Source: JAWXCE01 sp033764775 (GTDB lineage Bacteria; Pseudomonadota; Alphaproteobacteria; Rhizobiales; Rhodomicrobiaceae). From it: DNA of 64,000 nt. This document shows positions 16,736 through 26,286 of this stretch, piece by piece. Position 1 is the first letter of the stretch. Every line of letters starts with the position of its first letter. The position numbers and the translations under genes were made by a program. The notes under the pieces are model-generated. The model was not told the DNA's origin, searched no databases, and saw only the letters and a list, made by a program, of their open reading frames with translations. The DNA lies in NCBI GenBank assembly GCA_033764775.1, contig JANRIQ010000006.1, positions 62,001-126,000 of the forward strand. Reading direction: 5' to 3'.

Positions 16736-19413
16736 CCGGCATAGCCAGCTCCTTCATCACCATCGGCGAACGCACCAACGTCACCGGCTCGGCCAAATTC
16801 CGCAAGCTGATCGAGGCGGGCGACTACGACGCTGCGCTGTCCGTCGCGCGCGAGCAGGTGGAGAACGGCGCGAACGTCCTCGACATCAACATGGACGAGG
16901 GGCTGCTCGACAGCGAGAAGGCGATGACGACGTTCCTCAACCTCATCGCCGCCGAGCCGGACATCGCGCGCGTGCCGGTGATGATCGACTCGTCCAAGTG
17001 GAACGTGATCGAGGCGGGCTTGAAATGCGTGCAAGGCAAGGCGATCGTGAACTCCATCAGCCTGAAGGAGGGCGAAGCGCCGTTCATCGAACAGGCGAAG
17101 AAAATCCTGCGCTACGGAGCGGCTGTGGTCGTGATGGCGTTCGACGAGCAGGGGCAGGCGGACACGGCCGAGCGCAAATTCGAGATCTGCAAGCGCGCCT
17201 ACCGGATTCTCACCGAGCGGGTCGGCTTCGCGCCGGAGGACATCATTTTCGACCCCAACATCTTCGCGGTCGCGACCGGCATCGAGGAGCACAACAACTA
17301 CGGCGTCGATTTCATCGAAGCGACGCGCCGCATCCGGGCCGAGCTGCCGCACGCGCACGTGTCGGGCGGCGTCTCGAACCTGTCGTTCTCGTTCCGCGGC
17401 AATGAGCAGGTGCGCGAGGCGATGCACTCGGTGTTCCTATACCACGCCATCAACGCGGGCATGGACATGGGCATCGTCAACGCCGGGCAGCTCGCTGTTT
17501 ACGACGACATCAAGCCAGAGCTGCGCGATCTCGTCGAAGACGTGATCCTCAATCGGCGGCCGGACGCGACGGACCGGCTCATCGAGGCGGCCGAGCGCTT
17601 CAAGGCGGGTGCGGGTAAAAAGCGCGAGGCGGATACGGCCTGGCGCGACAAACCGGTGGCCGACCGCATCACCCACGCGCTCGTGCACGGCATCGCGGAG
17701 TTCATCGAGGCCGACACGGAGGAGGCGCGCCACAACTACGCCCGGCCCTTGCACGTCATCGAAGGGCCGCTCATGGCTGGCATGAACGTCGTCGGCGACC
17801 TGTTCGGCGCGGGCAAGATGTTCCTGCCGCAGGTGGTGAAATCCGCGCGGGTGATGAAAAAGGCCGTTGCTCATCTCATGCCTTATATGGAGGCGGAAAA
17901 GCGCGAGATGGGGCTGGAGAACGCGCCATCCGCCGGCCGCATCGTTATGGCGACGGTGAAGGGCGACGTGCACGACATCGGCAAGAATATCGTCGGCGTC
18001 GTTCTGCAGTGCAACAATTACGAGGTCATCGACCTCGGCGTGATGGTTCCGGCGCAGGTCATCCTCGACAAGGCGCGCGAGGCGAACGCGGACATTATCG
18101 GGCTGTCTGGCCTCATCACGCCGAGCCTGGACGAAATGGTCTATGTCGCCGCCGAGATGGAGCGGCAGGGCTTCACGATCCCGCTGCTCATCGGCGGCGC
18201 CACGACAAGCCAGGTGCACACGGCGGTGAAGATCGCGCCCTCCTATCGCCGCAACCAGGCGATCTATGTGACGGACGCGAGCCGCGCGGTCGGCGTCGTC
18301 TCCCAGCTTCTTGGCGACGGCAGCGCCGGCTATGTGCAGAGCATTCGCGACGATTACGTGCGCGTGCGCGCGGCCCACGAACGCGGGCGCGAGGCCAAGG
18401 CGCGCACATCGCTGGCCGAGGCTCGCCGCAATAAGCTGAAGCTCGATTGGAGCGCTTACGCGCCGCCGCGCCCGACGTTCACCGGCGTGCGCGCCTTCCG
18501 TGATTACGACCTCGCCGAACTGGCGCAGTACATCGACTGGACGCCGTTCTTCTCCACCTGGGAGATCAAGGGCGCCTATCCCCGCGTGCTGGAGGACGAC
18601 CGCTACGGCCGCGCCGCGACCGCCCTGTTCGCCGACGCGCAAGCGATGCTGGCTCAAATCCTTGAGGAAAAGTGGCTGACGGCGAACGCCGTCATCGGCT
18701 TCTGGCCCGCGAACAGCATCGGCGACGACGACATCCGGCTCTTCGCCGACGATACGCGCGGGCGCCCGCTCGCCACGCTGCACAGCCTGCGCCAGCAGAT
18801 CGCGCGCGCGGGCGGCGGCCGGGCGAATGTCGCGCTCGCCGATTTCGTGGCGCCGGAAGGCGTCGCGCCCGACTACATCGGCGGGTTCTGCGTCACGGCG
18901 GGCATCGGCGAGGCGGCGATCGCGGAGCGGTTCGAGCGCGCCAACGACGACTACTCGAAGATCATGGTGAAGGCGCTCGCCGACCGGCTGGCGGAGGCCT
19001 TCGCGGAACGTTTGCACCAGCGCGTGCGCACCGAGTTCTGGGGCTATGCGCCAGACGAAGCCCTCACGCCCGAGGAGTTGATCGCCGAGACATATCAAGG
19101 CGTTCGCCCCGCCCCGGGCTACCCGGCGCAGCCTGACCACACCGAGAAGGCGACGCTGTTCCGCCTCCTGGACGCCACCGCGCACACGGGCGTCGAGTTG
19201 ACCGAGAGCTACGCGATGACGCCGCCCGCCGCCGTCTCCGGCCTCTACTTCTCCCACCCGGAGAGCCACTATTTCGGCGTGGGCAAGATCGAGGAGGATC
19301 AGGTCGCGGATTATGCGCGTCGGAAAGGTATGGCCCTCGCGGAGGCGGAGCGCTGGCTCGCGCCCATCCTAAACTACGACCCCGCGCCTGCGGACAATCG
19401 CGACGCGGCATGA
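16732..19413 (+). CDS. metH: MetH2, folate/cobalamin/activation half of split methionine synthase
   Basis: An 893-residue protein holding the remaining domains of cobalamin-dependent methionine synthase. The pterin-binding barrel (residues 1-300) begins FITIGERTNVTGSAKFRKLI. The cap and Rossmann B12-binding domains follow with DVHDIGKN at about 412-419, where His414 is the expected lower cobalt ligand, and SGLITPSLDEM. The C-terminal reactivation domain (from about 580) ends with SYAMTPPAAVSGLYFSHPES. No ribosome binding site is visible before the ATG, which overlaps the vapC stop. The product should work together with MetH1. Confidence 0.95.
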   Translation: MTGIASSFITIGERTNVTGSAKFRKLIEAGDYDAALSVAREQVENGANVLDINMDEGLLDSEKAMTTFLNLIAAEPDIARVPVMIDSSKWNVIEAGLKCVQGKAIVNSISLKEGEAPFIEQAKKILRYGAAVVVMAFDEQGQADTAERKFEICKRAYRILTERVGFAPEDIIFDPNIFAVATGIEEHNNYGVDFIEATRRIRAELPHAHVSGGVSNLSFSFRGNEQVREAMHSVFLYHAINAGMDMGIVNAGQLAVYDDIKPELRDLVEDVILNRRPDATDRLIEAAERFKAGAGKKREADTAWRDKPVADRITHALVHGIAEFIEADTEEARHNYARPLHVIEGPLMAGMNVVGDLFGAGKMFLPQVVKSARVMKKAVAHLMPYMEAEKREMGLENAPSAGRIVMATVKGDVHDIGKNIVGVVLQCNNYEVIDLGVMVPAQVILDKAREANADIIGLSGLITPSLDEMVYVAAEMERQGFTIPLLIGGATTSQVHTAVKIAPSYRRNQAIYVTDASRAVGVVSQLLGDGSAGYVQSIRDDYVRVRAAHERGREAKARTSLAEARRNKLKLDWSAYAPPRPTFTGVRAFRDYDLAELAQYIDWTPFFSTWEIKGAYPRVLEDDRYGRAATALFADAQAMLAQILEEKWLTANAVIGFWPANSIGDDDIRLFADDTRGRPLATLHSLRQQIARAGGGRANVALADFVAPEGVAPDYIGGFCVTAGIGEAAIAERFERANDDYSKIMVKALADRLAEAFAERLHQRVRTEFWGYAPDEALTPEELIAETYQGVRPAPGYPAQPDHTEKATLFRLLDATAHTGVELTESYAMTPPAAVSGLYFSHPESHYFGVGKIEEDQVADYARRKGMALAEAERWLAPILNYDPAPADNRDAA

Positions 19414-19439
19414 AAAAGCCCGCGCAAGGCGGGCTTTTT
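19413..19439. terminator. Bidirectional intrinsic terminator between metH2 and trxA
   Basis: AAAAAGCCCGC, a 5-base loop and GCGGGCTTTTT form an 11-bp stem with A and T runs on both sides. It starts at the last base of the metH2 stop codon and also lies just beyond the trxA stop, so it can end transcription from both directions. Confidence 0.92.
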
Positions 19440-19444
19440 CTTGG

Positions 19445-19771
19445 TCAGGCGTCAACGGAGTCCGTGATCCAGCTTTTCAGCTTGCTTTTCGGCGCGGCCC
19501 CCGCTTGCTGCGCGGCCAATTCCCCGCCTTTGAAAAGCATCAGAGTCGGAATGGCTCTGATACCGTAACGCGCGGCCACATCCGGGTTTTCGTCCACATT
19601 CAGCTTGACGATTTTCACGCGGCCTTCAAGCTCCGCCGAGATTTCCTCAAGTGCAGGCGCGATCATTTTACAGGGCCCGCACCATTCAGCCCAAAAATCG
19701 ACAACAACGGGGGCGGCGGATTTCAACACCTCGCTCTCAAACGTCGCATCGGATACTTTAACCACAGCCAT
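19445..19771 (-). CDS. trxA: Thioredoxin
   Basis: A 108-residue cytoplasmic thioredoxin with VVDFWAEWCGPCKMIAPALEE (active-site CGPC near residues 33-36), the cis-proline segment RAIPTLMLFKGG, and a normal thioredoxin fold length. The ATG at 19771 (MAVVKVSD) follows GGGGGAT; the longer frame is rejected. It is the last gene of the addB-addA-trxA run, an order common in this bacterial group. Confidence 0.96.
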   Translation of the reverse strand: MAVVKVSDATFESEVLKSAAPVVVDFWAEWCGPCKMIAPALEEISAELEGRVKIVKLNVDENPDVAARYGIRAIPTLMLFKGGELAAQQAGAAPKSKLKSWITDSVDA

Positions 19772-19834
19772 TTTTTCATCCCCCAGGGGCGTTCGGACGT
19801 TTCGCCGCACGCGCGGTTTGATCGTTTGCCACAG

Positions 19835-22800
19835 TTAAGAGGACGCCTTCTCCCCGTCAAGGGCGGCGCCCCTTGCCCAAAGGGCGGATAACGCCGCGTT
19901 CAGCATGGCTTCCGGGATGCGGATAAGCGCCGCGGATTTCGTCCACAGAATCGCCGTGCGCACGGCCCGATCGGGGAATTGCGGCTCCAGCGCCGCGCGA
20001 TAGATGGCGAGTTGCGCCACATAGGCCTCGGGCGTGGCCTCGGGGCCGGGGCCGGGCGGCGACCCGGTCTTGTAGTCCACGATGAAGAGTTCACCCCCCA
20101 GCGGCGCGATGCGGTCGATCTGGCCCGACACCTGCGCGCACACCCCGCCCGGCGACGTGAGCCGCGCCTCGAACGCCGCCTCAGCGAGCGTCTCCGGCGC
20201 GAAGAGCCACGCAAGATCGGGCGCGCGCAAGACGCGAAGCGCCTCATCGGCGAGGCCGCGACGCACAGCAGGCGGCAGGCCCGCGCCCTCCGCCTCCACA
20301 TATCGCTCCGCGGCCTCGGCCCAGCGACCGGCGTCCAGGCTAGGCAGATATTGCAACAGCGCATGCACGAGCACGCCTTGGAGCGCCGCGTCGTCTCGCA
20401 CGCGCCCGCCCGTGTGAGCGCTGTGTTCGACGGCGGCGGAAGGACGGAGGCGCATCGGCGGAGCGTCCTGCGCGGCGGGGCGCGCAGCCCACGGGGGCAG
20501 AGGCGCGTCGAGGCCGGGGGGAGCGGCGTCAGCCCGCGCCGGCTCGGTCTGCGCGCAGGCGAGACGCAGGCCCGGCCCGTGCCCTGTCTCGAACGGTTCG
20601 GCGCGCGCCGTAAGCCCAGCGGCCACCAGATCGTACCAGCAGCCCGCGTCTCGCCCTCGCGCGCCGTCATAGCCCGTCACATACAGCCGGTCGCGCGCGC
20701 GGGTCATGGCCACGTAAAGAAGGCGCCTGTACTCGGCGGCCTCCGCCTCCTTCATGGTCTCGCGCGCGGCCTTTACCGGGCCCAAGCGCTTTGCGCCGCC
20801 CACGCACCAGCACAACAGCGGCGGTTCGGTCGGCGGCGCCGTCGCGTCGGGGATGTCGACGATGTCGGAGGCGCGCTGACCTCGCGTAGAGCAGGTGTCG
20901 GCGAGAAACACGATGTTCGCCTCCAAACCCTTGGCGCCGTGCACGGTCATCACCCGCACCTCGTCGCGCGCGCTGTCCAGGTCGCGCTTCACCTCCGCCT
21001 CGGCCTCGCGCATAGCGTGCAGAAAACCGGCGAGGGTCGGCGCGTGGCTTCGCTCGTAACGCAGCGCGAGGCCGAGAAACTCATCGAGCGCGTCCTCGGC
21101 CTCCGGCCCCAACTGCGCGACGAAGCGGGCGCGGGCGTCGTCCTCACGAAGTCGGGCGGAGAAAAACTCGAAGGGCGGGACGGCCGCCGCCTCGCCGGCC
21201 CAGAGGCGCAGACGATCCATGGCGGCGCCGCACCGCGCGTCGGTTTCAGCAGCGCCGGCGATCGCATCCCACAGCGATCCCTCCCGCCCATGGCCGACGC
21301 GGAACAGATCCTCGTCCGACCAGTCGAACAACGGGCTTTTGAGGGCCGCGGCGAGCGCCAGATCGTCGGCAGGCTGGAGCAGGCAATCGCCCAGCCGCAG
21401 CAGATCGAGCACCGCGAGTTGCGTCGCGATCCTGAGCCGGTCCGCGCCCGCGACCGGCACGCCCCGCTCCCGGCAGGCCTTAATGACGGCCCGCGCGAAC
21501 GGCTCACGCTTGCGCAGCAGAATGAGGATGTCGCCCGCGCGCACTGGCCGCCCGGCGGAGGCGAGCGTTTCGCCTTCGTCGAGCCAGCGCCTGATCTGCA
21601 GCGCGATTTGATCCGCAAGTCGCTCGGCCGGGGGCTGCGCCGCCGCTTCGTCGTCGAACGGCTCGAACGCGTCGCCGCCGCCCCGGTCGCCCGGCTTCAC
21701 CGTCGGCCACAGTTCGACCACGCCGCCTTGCCCGGTCCGGTGCGCCGCATGAGCCACCGCCCCGCCCGCCGCGGTCAGGCCCGATGCGTCGCGGAACGTC
21801 AAATCCACCGCTTCGAGCACCGCGGGCACGGTGCGGAACGACAGGCTTAGCGACACGTCCCGCCACACGCCGCCCGCGCCGCGCACCTCGTCGGCGTATG
21901 CGGCGCCCGCGTCGCGGAAACGCTTCGGCTCGGCGCCCTGGAACCCGAAGATGGACTGCTTCTCGTCGCCTACGGCGAACACGCTGCGCGCATCCTCGGC
22001 CGCGCCCTCGCCGGCGAAAAACTCCTCCGTCAGACGGCGCATGATAAGCCATTGATCGGGGTTGGTGTCCTGCGCTTCGTCGATGAGCACGTGGCGCACC
22101 GCGCTATCCAGCTGGTAGAGCACCCAAGAGGCGCTTCGGCCGCCGAGCAGCGAGAGGGTTTTCTCGATGAGGTCTTGGTAATCCGCCGCGCCCGCGTCGC
22201 TCTTGGCGGCCTGATAGCGGGCGATGGCCTCGCGGGCGAGGCGCATGAGCGCGGCGGTCGCCGATGCGGCCTCTGCGGCCAGCGCTTTCGTTTCCAGCCG
22301 GGCGTAAGCGTCGCGGGCGGTTGTCAACATCGCCGCGATGTCCGGCCGCCGCTCGGCGATCTCCTTGGTGATGAAGCGGTCGCGCGGCTCGCCCTCGGTC
22401 GTAAGAAAAACGGGCGCGAGCGCCTCGCGCATGGGCGCCCCGCACCGCGCCGCGGCGGCCAGGTCTTTTCCGCGATCGTGATCGGTTTTCTTGGATGACG
22501 CCAGCAGCACGGCCGCCGCTTCGGCGATCTCGCCGCGCGTGAGAATATCGTCCATGGCCGCCTCGACCGCCGCGAGCGTCTCGCCCGGCGCCAGACCGAG
22601 CGCGACGCCGAGCGCGGCCTCGTACGCTTCGACGTCGTCCTCCGGAGATTGCCGGCGCAGCACGGCTTCGATGTCGCGACGGCGGGAGAGTGCGTCCCGC
22701 AACAGCCGCATGAAACCGTCTTCGGCGACGAGCGCCGCCACCGTCTCCATCGCCGCGCTGAGAGCCGGGTTCTCGCCGGACGAGGCGAGATTGAGCGCCT

Positions 22801-23284
22801 CGGCCGCCGCCTCCCGCAGCGCCGCCGCGGCGGCCTCGTCGTCCATCACGGCGAAACCGGGGCTCAAGCCGGCCTCAAGCGGGAAGCGGCGCAGCACCCG
22901 GTCGCAAAAACTGTGGATGGTGAAAATCTTCAGCCCGCCTGGCGCGTCCAGCACTTGCGCGAACAGTGCGCGGGCAAGCGTCGCCTCCGCATCGGACGGA
23001 TCGCGGCCCAGCAGACCGCGCAGCCGCCGGGACAAAGCCTCCGGGGCATCGGCCGTCCACCGGGCGAGTTCAGCCAACAGGCGGTTGGACATCTCGGCGG
23101 CGGCGGCCTTGGTGTAGGTGAGGCACAGGATGCTTTGCGGCGGCGCGCCCGAGAGCAGACAGCGCAGGATGCGGCGCACGAGCACGTAGGTCTTGCCCGA
23201 GCCGGCGTTCGCCGACACCCACACGCTCGCCGTGGGGTCGGCGGCGAGGGCCTGCGCCTCCTCGGCGGCGCGGGCGGCGCTCAT
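19835..23284 (-). CDS. addA: AddA, helicase-nuclease subunit for double-strand break repair
   Basis: The UvrD-like helicase and nuclease subunit of the AddAB complex, which processes broken DNA ends for RecA. The 1149-residue product starts at the ATG at 23284, overlapping the addB stop (ATGA); the much longer open frame upstream is addB read in another frame. Walker A is in SANAGSGKTYVLV near residues 24-36, helicase motif II is VLIDEAQDTNPDQW, and MTVHGAKGLEA is a UvrD signature. The C-terminal PD-(D/E)XK nuclease is seen as ELFIVDYKTGSPPG. Confidence 0.96.
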   Translation of the reverse strand: MSAARAAEEAQALAADPTASVWVSANAGSGKTYVLVRRILRCLLSGAPPQSILCLTYTKAAAAEMSNRLLAELARWTADAPEALSRRLRGLLGRDPSDAEATLARALFAQVLDAPGGLKIFTIHSFCDRVLRRFPLEAGLSPGFAVMDDEAAAAALREAAAEALNLASSGENPALSAAMETVAALVAEDGFMRLLRDALSRRRDIEAVLRRQSPEDDVEAYEAALGVALGLAPGETLAAVEAAMDDILTRGEIAEAAAVLLASSKKTDHDRGKDLAAAARCGAPMREALAPVFLTTEGEPRDRFITKEIAERRPDIAAMLTTARDAYARLETKALAAEAASATAALMRLAREAIARYQAAKSDAGAADYQDLIEKTLSLLGGRSASWVLYQLDSAVRHVLIDEAQDTNPDQWLIMRRLTEEFFAGEGAAEDARSVFAVGDEKQSIFGFQGAEPKRFRDAGAAYADEVRGAGGVWRDVSLSLSFRTVPAVLEAVDLTFRDASGLTAAGGAVAHAAHRTGQGGVVELWPTVKPGDRGGGDAFEPFDDEAAAQPPAERLADQIALQIRRWLDEGETLASAGRPVRAGDILILLRKREPFARAVIKACRERGVPVAGADRLRIATQLAVLDLLRLGDCLLQPADDLALAAALKSPLFDWSDEDLFRVGHGREGSLWDAIAGAAETDARCGAAMDRLRLWAGEAAAVPPFEFFSARLREDDARARFVAQLGPEAEDALDEFLGLALRYERSHAPTLAGFLHAMREAEAEVKRDLDSARDEVRVMTVHGAKGLEANIVFLADTCSTRGQRASDIVDIPDATAPPTEPPLLCWCVGGAKRLGPVKAARETMKEAEAAEYRRLLYVAMTRARDRLYVTGYDGARGRDAGCWYDLVAAGLTARAEPFETGHGPGLRLACAQTEPARADAAPPGLDAPLPPWAARPAAQDAPPMRLRPSAAVEHSAHTGGRVRDDAALQGVLVHALLQYLPSLDAGRWAEAAERYVEAEGAGLPPAVRRGLADEALRVLRAPDLAWLFAPETLAEAAFEARLTSPGGVCAQVSGQIDRIAPLGGELFIVDYKTGSPPGPGPEATPEAYVAQLAIYRAALEPQFPDRAVRTAILWTKSAALIRIPEAMLNAALSALWARGAALDGEKASS

Positions 23285-26200
23285 TCCGCGTCCCCTTCCT
23301 CGGCGGACGACCATGCCGCGACACGGGCCAGATGGGCGTAATCGTCGAAGCGGTAGAGGCTGGCGAAAGCCTCCCGCCGCAGTGGCGGATACGGCGTTGC
23401 GGCGTTGTCGAACCGGCGTATGAGCGCGGCGAGCTTGGCGAGCGCCTCCGCGCCCAGCTCCATGGGGTCGCGCGAGCCCGCCCGCCGCTCCTCGCCCGGC
23501 GGCTCTCCGCCCTTCGCCAGAATGAACGCCATGCTCTCCACGGTTCCGGCTCGCGCCGCGGCGAAACCGCCTTGCGCGGCGATGGCGGCCTCCAGGGGCA
23601 GTTGCGGCGCGCGCAGGTCGTCCACGTCCTTGCCTTTGGGGGCGGAGCCGGTCTTGTAGTCGTAAATCCGCAGGCGGCCCCCGGCCGTGACGTCGATGCG
23701 GTCGGCCCGGGCGACGAGCGTGAACGGCCCCGCCGGAGCGTCCAACCGAATTTCGCCGGGCGCCTCGGCGATGACGCGCGCCACGCCGGCCCGCCGCTCC
23801 GCCTCCGTCTGCGCGAACCATCCGGCGAAGCGGCGCAGGCGCGGAAGCCAGAACGCGCGCGCGGCGTCGTGATCGCCCAGTTTCGCCAACTGCTCGGCCG
23901 CCAGGTCGAAAACAACGGCGGCGGCGTTTTCCGGCAGCGTTTCCGGGTGCATGTCGGAGAACCGTCCGAGCGCCATGTGGATGGCTTTGCCCTTCTCCGC
24001 GGCGGCGGCGAGCGACCTGGCGGGCGGCAGCGGCTCCAGCGCCAGAATGCGCCGCGCATAGATCGCGTAGGGGTTGGCGATGAGCTTTTCGATCTCGGTG
24101 ACCGTCAGCGTGCGCGGACGCGCGTCGACGGGCGGTCGCGGCTCGGGCCTCACGGCGGGGCGTTTGTGCGCGGCCGCGTCAAGGCTCTGCGTCCAAGCCG
24201 CCCAAGGCTCCCGTGGCGCGAGCGCGTCGTCCAGACCGGCGCCAATGAGCGCGGCCTTCATCCGCATCAGCCAGCGGCAGGGCGAGGTCGGGGCTCCGTC
24301 CGCCTTCGCCGCGCGGGTGAGATACGCCTCCGGGCAGCCGAACGCCTCAACGAAATCATGGGCCGCCTGGCCGATGCGGCGCTCTGGCGGCGCAAAGCCG
24401 AGTTCGGCGCGCATGGCGCGGTTGAGCCACGGCCCCGGATCGCACGCCTGAGGCCATGCGCCCTCGTTCAGCCCGCCGAGGATGATCACGTCCGGCCGCT
24501 GCAACCGCGCCTCCAGCGGCGAAAGGATTGCGAACCGCCCCAGACTTGCGGGCCTCGCCACCGTCTCCGCAGCAAGAAGCTGGCGGAACAGGGCCGGATA
24601 ATCCCGCGCGCCCATCGCCGGCCCCATGCCGCGCTCATCGGCCAGCCTCCGCATGAAGCGCAAGGCGGCGTCGCAATCCGGCCCGGACCACGCCGCGAAG
24701 GTCTCGCCGCCGGCCGACGCGGAGAGCAGCGCCGCCGTCTCCAGATGCGCGCGGGCGAAGGCTGAAAGCGCGGCTCCGCGGACGGCGGCGAGCGGCGCGA
24801 AGGCTTGCATGATCCGCCGCGCGGCTTCGGCGGCCCGCTCCCAGTCATCCGGCGTGAGACGCTTCTGTGCGGGGTGGCGCGACGCGGCGGCGCGGGCGCG
24901 CTTCACGGCGCCGGGGAGGCTCGATGCGCCGATGCGGACGCCGGGGACGCGGAACACGGCCAAATCCAGAAGATGCGCGCATTCGGCGACGGCGGCCTCG
25001 TCATATCCAAGACGCGTGAGCGGATGGCGCAGGAGAGCGACGAGCGCGGGCGCCGCGGCGGCCGACTGGGCGTCGAGGATGAGCGTCAGGATCGCACCAG
25101 GCGACGTGGCGCCGAGCGGTTTGCCGGCCGAGTCCTCGATATCGAGGCCCCAGCGCTTGAGTTGCGCACACACGCGGCGGGCGAGATCGCGGTCGGCGGT
25201 GACGAGCGCGGCCGTGCGCCCGGGCGTTTCCGCCGTCCGCCGGATCACCAGCGCTACGGCGGCGGCCTCGGCCTGGGGCGTGGGCGCCTCGATGAGGCTG
25301 ACGTCGCTCAGGCCGTTGAAATCCGCTTCAACGCCGGATACGGGGCCTGCGGCGGCCGGGCGCGAGGCGGCCCGCAACAACCGCAAACGGGCTGCGATAT
25401 GAGGCGGCGGCGGCGCCAGCTCCCGCACCGCGCTGCGGGGCGTCGAGAGCGCCGCAAGCAGCCGGGCGAGGCCGTATTGCGGATGCTCGGGCGGCAAAAC
25501 CGACCACGCCGCGTCGTCCAGCTCCTTGTCGAGGCCGGGCAGCACCACGGCGCCCATGGGCGAGGCGAGCGCCGCGCGCATCAGCGCCTCGGTCGCAGCG
25601 ATGCTGCCTGTCGAACCGGCGATGACGACGGGGGCGCCGCCGCCTGCGATGCGCGCCGCGTCCTGCGCCATGCGCCGGTTTCGCGCCTCGATCGGCTCGA
25701 TCACGCCGAGACGGTCGAGCAGTTGCGGCCATGCGGTCGAGAGGATGGCGAGAAACTCGGCGGAGAGCTGCCAATGGCGCGCGAAGGGCGCCGGCGCGCA
25801 GTCGGCGAGCCGCCGCAGATCGACGCCCTGGGTTTGCGCCTCGTCGAGAAGCGCGATGAACTCCGCCGCAAGGCCCGCCGCGGCCGCCGGGCTTGCCTCC
25901 ACGAACAGCGGCTCGCCGTTGAACGCGCGCCCGCCGCCCTCGCCCAGGCGCTTCGCCCAGGCCAGAATGAGGTTGGCGAGCGCCATGCGCCGGTCGAGCG
26001 GCGCGATCGCATCCGGCGGGGCGTCGCCTAGGATGGAGGCCGCGTCGTCGTCCGCGCCGAGGGTGAGAAGCGCCGGCAACAGCGTCGCCTGGCCGCCGCA
26101 CGCCTTCAGCAACGCAGGCCGCATGGCCCGGCAGGCGCGCGAGCTCGGCAGATAGATCGTGGCGCGCGCCAGCTCCAGCGGCGAAAGCCGCGTGTGGCCG

Positions 26201-26286
26201 AACAGTTCGCCCCAGACGACCGCCTCCGCGAGCCGCTCTAGAAACGCGACGCCCGGCGAAATGGTGAAAATGTTCGCAGCGGTCAC
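23281..26286 (-). CDS. addB: AddB, nuclease subunit of AddAB
   Basis: The 1001-residue partner of AddA. It begins TAANIFTISPGVAFLERLAEAV and contains the inactive helicase-like half (STGSIAATEALM, VALVTADRDLARRV, VIILGGLNEGAWP), followed by the nuclease domain with RLRIYDYKTGSAPKGKDVDD near residues 880-900. This is the alphaproteobacterial double-strand break repair protein AddB. Its start overlaps the stop of the upstream nucleotidyltransferase by ATGA. Confidence 0.94.
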   Translation of the reverse strand: MTAANIFTISPGVAFLERLAEAVVWGELFGHTRLSPLELARATIYLPSSRACRAMRPALLKACGGQATLLPALLTLGADDDAASILGDAPPDAIAPLDRRMALANLILAWAKRLGEGGGRAFNGEPLFVEASPAAAAGLAAEFIALLDEAQTQGVDLRRLADCAPAPFARHWQLSAEFLAILSTAWPQLLDRLGVIEPIEARNRRMAQDAARIAGGGAPVVIAGSTGSIAATEALMRAALASPMGAVVLPGLDKELDDAAWSVLPPEHPQYGLARLLAALSTPRSAVRELAPPPPHIAARLRLLRAASRPAAAGPVSGVEADFNGLSDVSLIEAPTPQAEAAAVALVIRRTAETPGRTAALVTADRDLARRVCAQLKRWGLDIEDSAGKPLGATSPGAILTLILDAQSAAAAPALVALLRHPLTRLGYDEAAVAECAHLLDLAVFRVPGVRIGASSLPGAVKRARAAASRHPAQKRLTPDDWERAAEAARRIMQAFAPLAAVRGAALSAFARAHLETAALLSASAGGETFAAWSGPDCDAALRFMRRLADERGMGPAMGARDYPALFRQLLAAETVARPASLGRFAILSPLEARLQRPDVIILGGLNEGAWPQACDPGPWLNRAMRAELGFAPPERRIGQAAHDFVEAFGCPEAYLTRAAKADGAPTSPCRWLMRMKAALIGAGLDDALAPREPWAAWTQSLDAAAHKRPAVRPEPRPPVDARPRTLTVTEIEKLIANPYAIYARRILALEPLPPARSLAAAAEKGKAIHMALGRFSDMHPETLPENAAAVVFDLAAEQLAKLGDHDAARAFWLPRLRRFAGWFAQTEAERRAGVARVIAEAPGEIRLDAPAGPFTLVARADRIDVTAGGRLRIYDYKTGSAPKGKDVDDLRAPQLPLEAAIAAQGGFAAARAGTVESMAFILAKGGEPPGEERRAGSRDPMELGAEALAKLAALIRRFDNAATPYPPLRREAFASLYRFDDYAHLARVAAWSSAEEGDAE

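Noticed and set aside
16020..16750. Target-site duplication or transposon ends around vapBC
   Set aside because: No direct repeats were found at the two junctions and there is no transposase or terminal inverted repeat, so the insertion mechanism is unknown.
17437..19269. A 610-codon open frame on the minus strand
   Set aside because: It lies wholly opposite metH2, whose protein shows clear domain motifs. High GC content keeps the antisense frame open by chance; the translation is Arg/Ala/His-rich and shows no motif.
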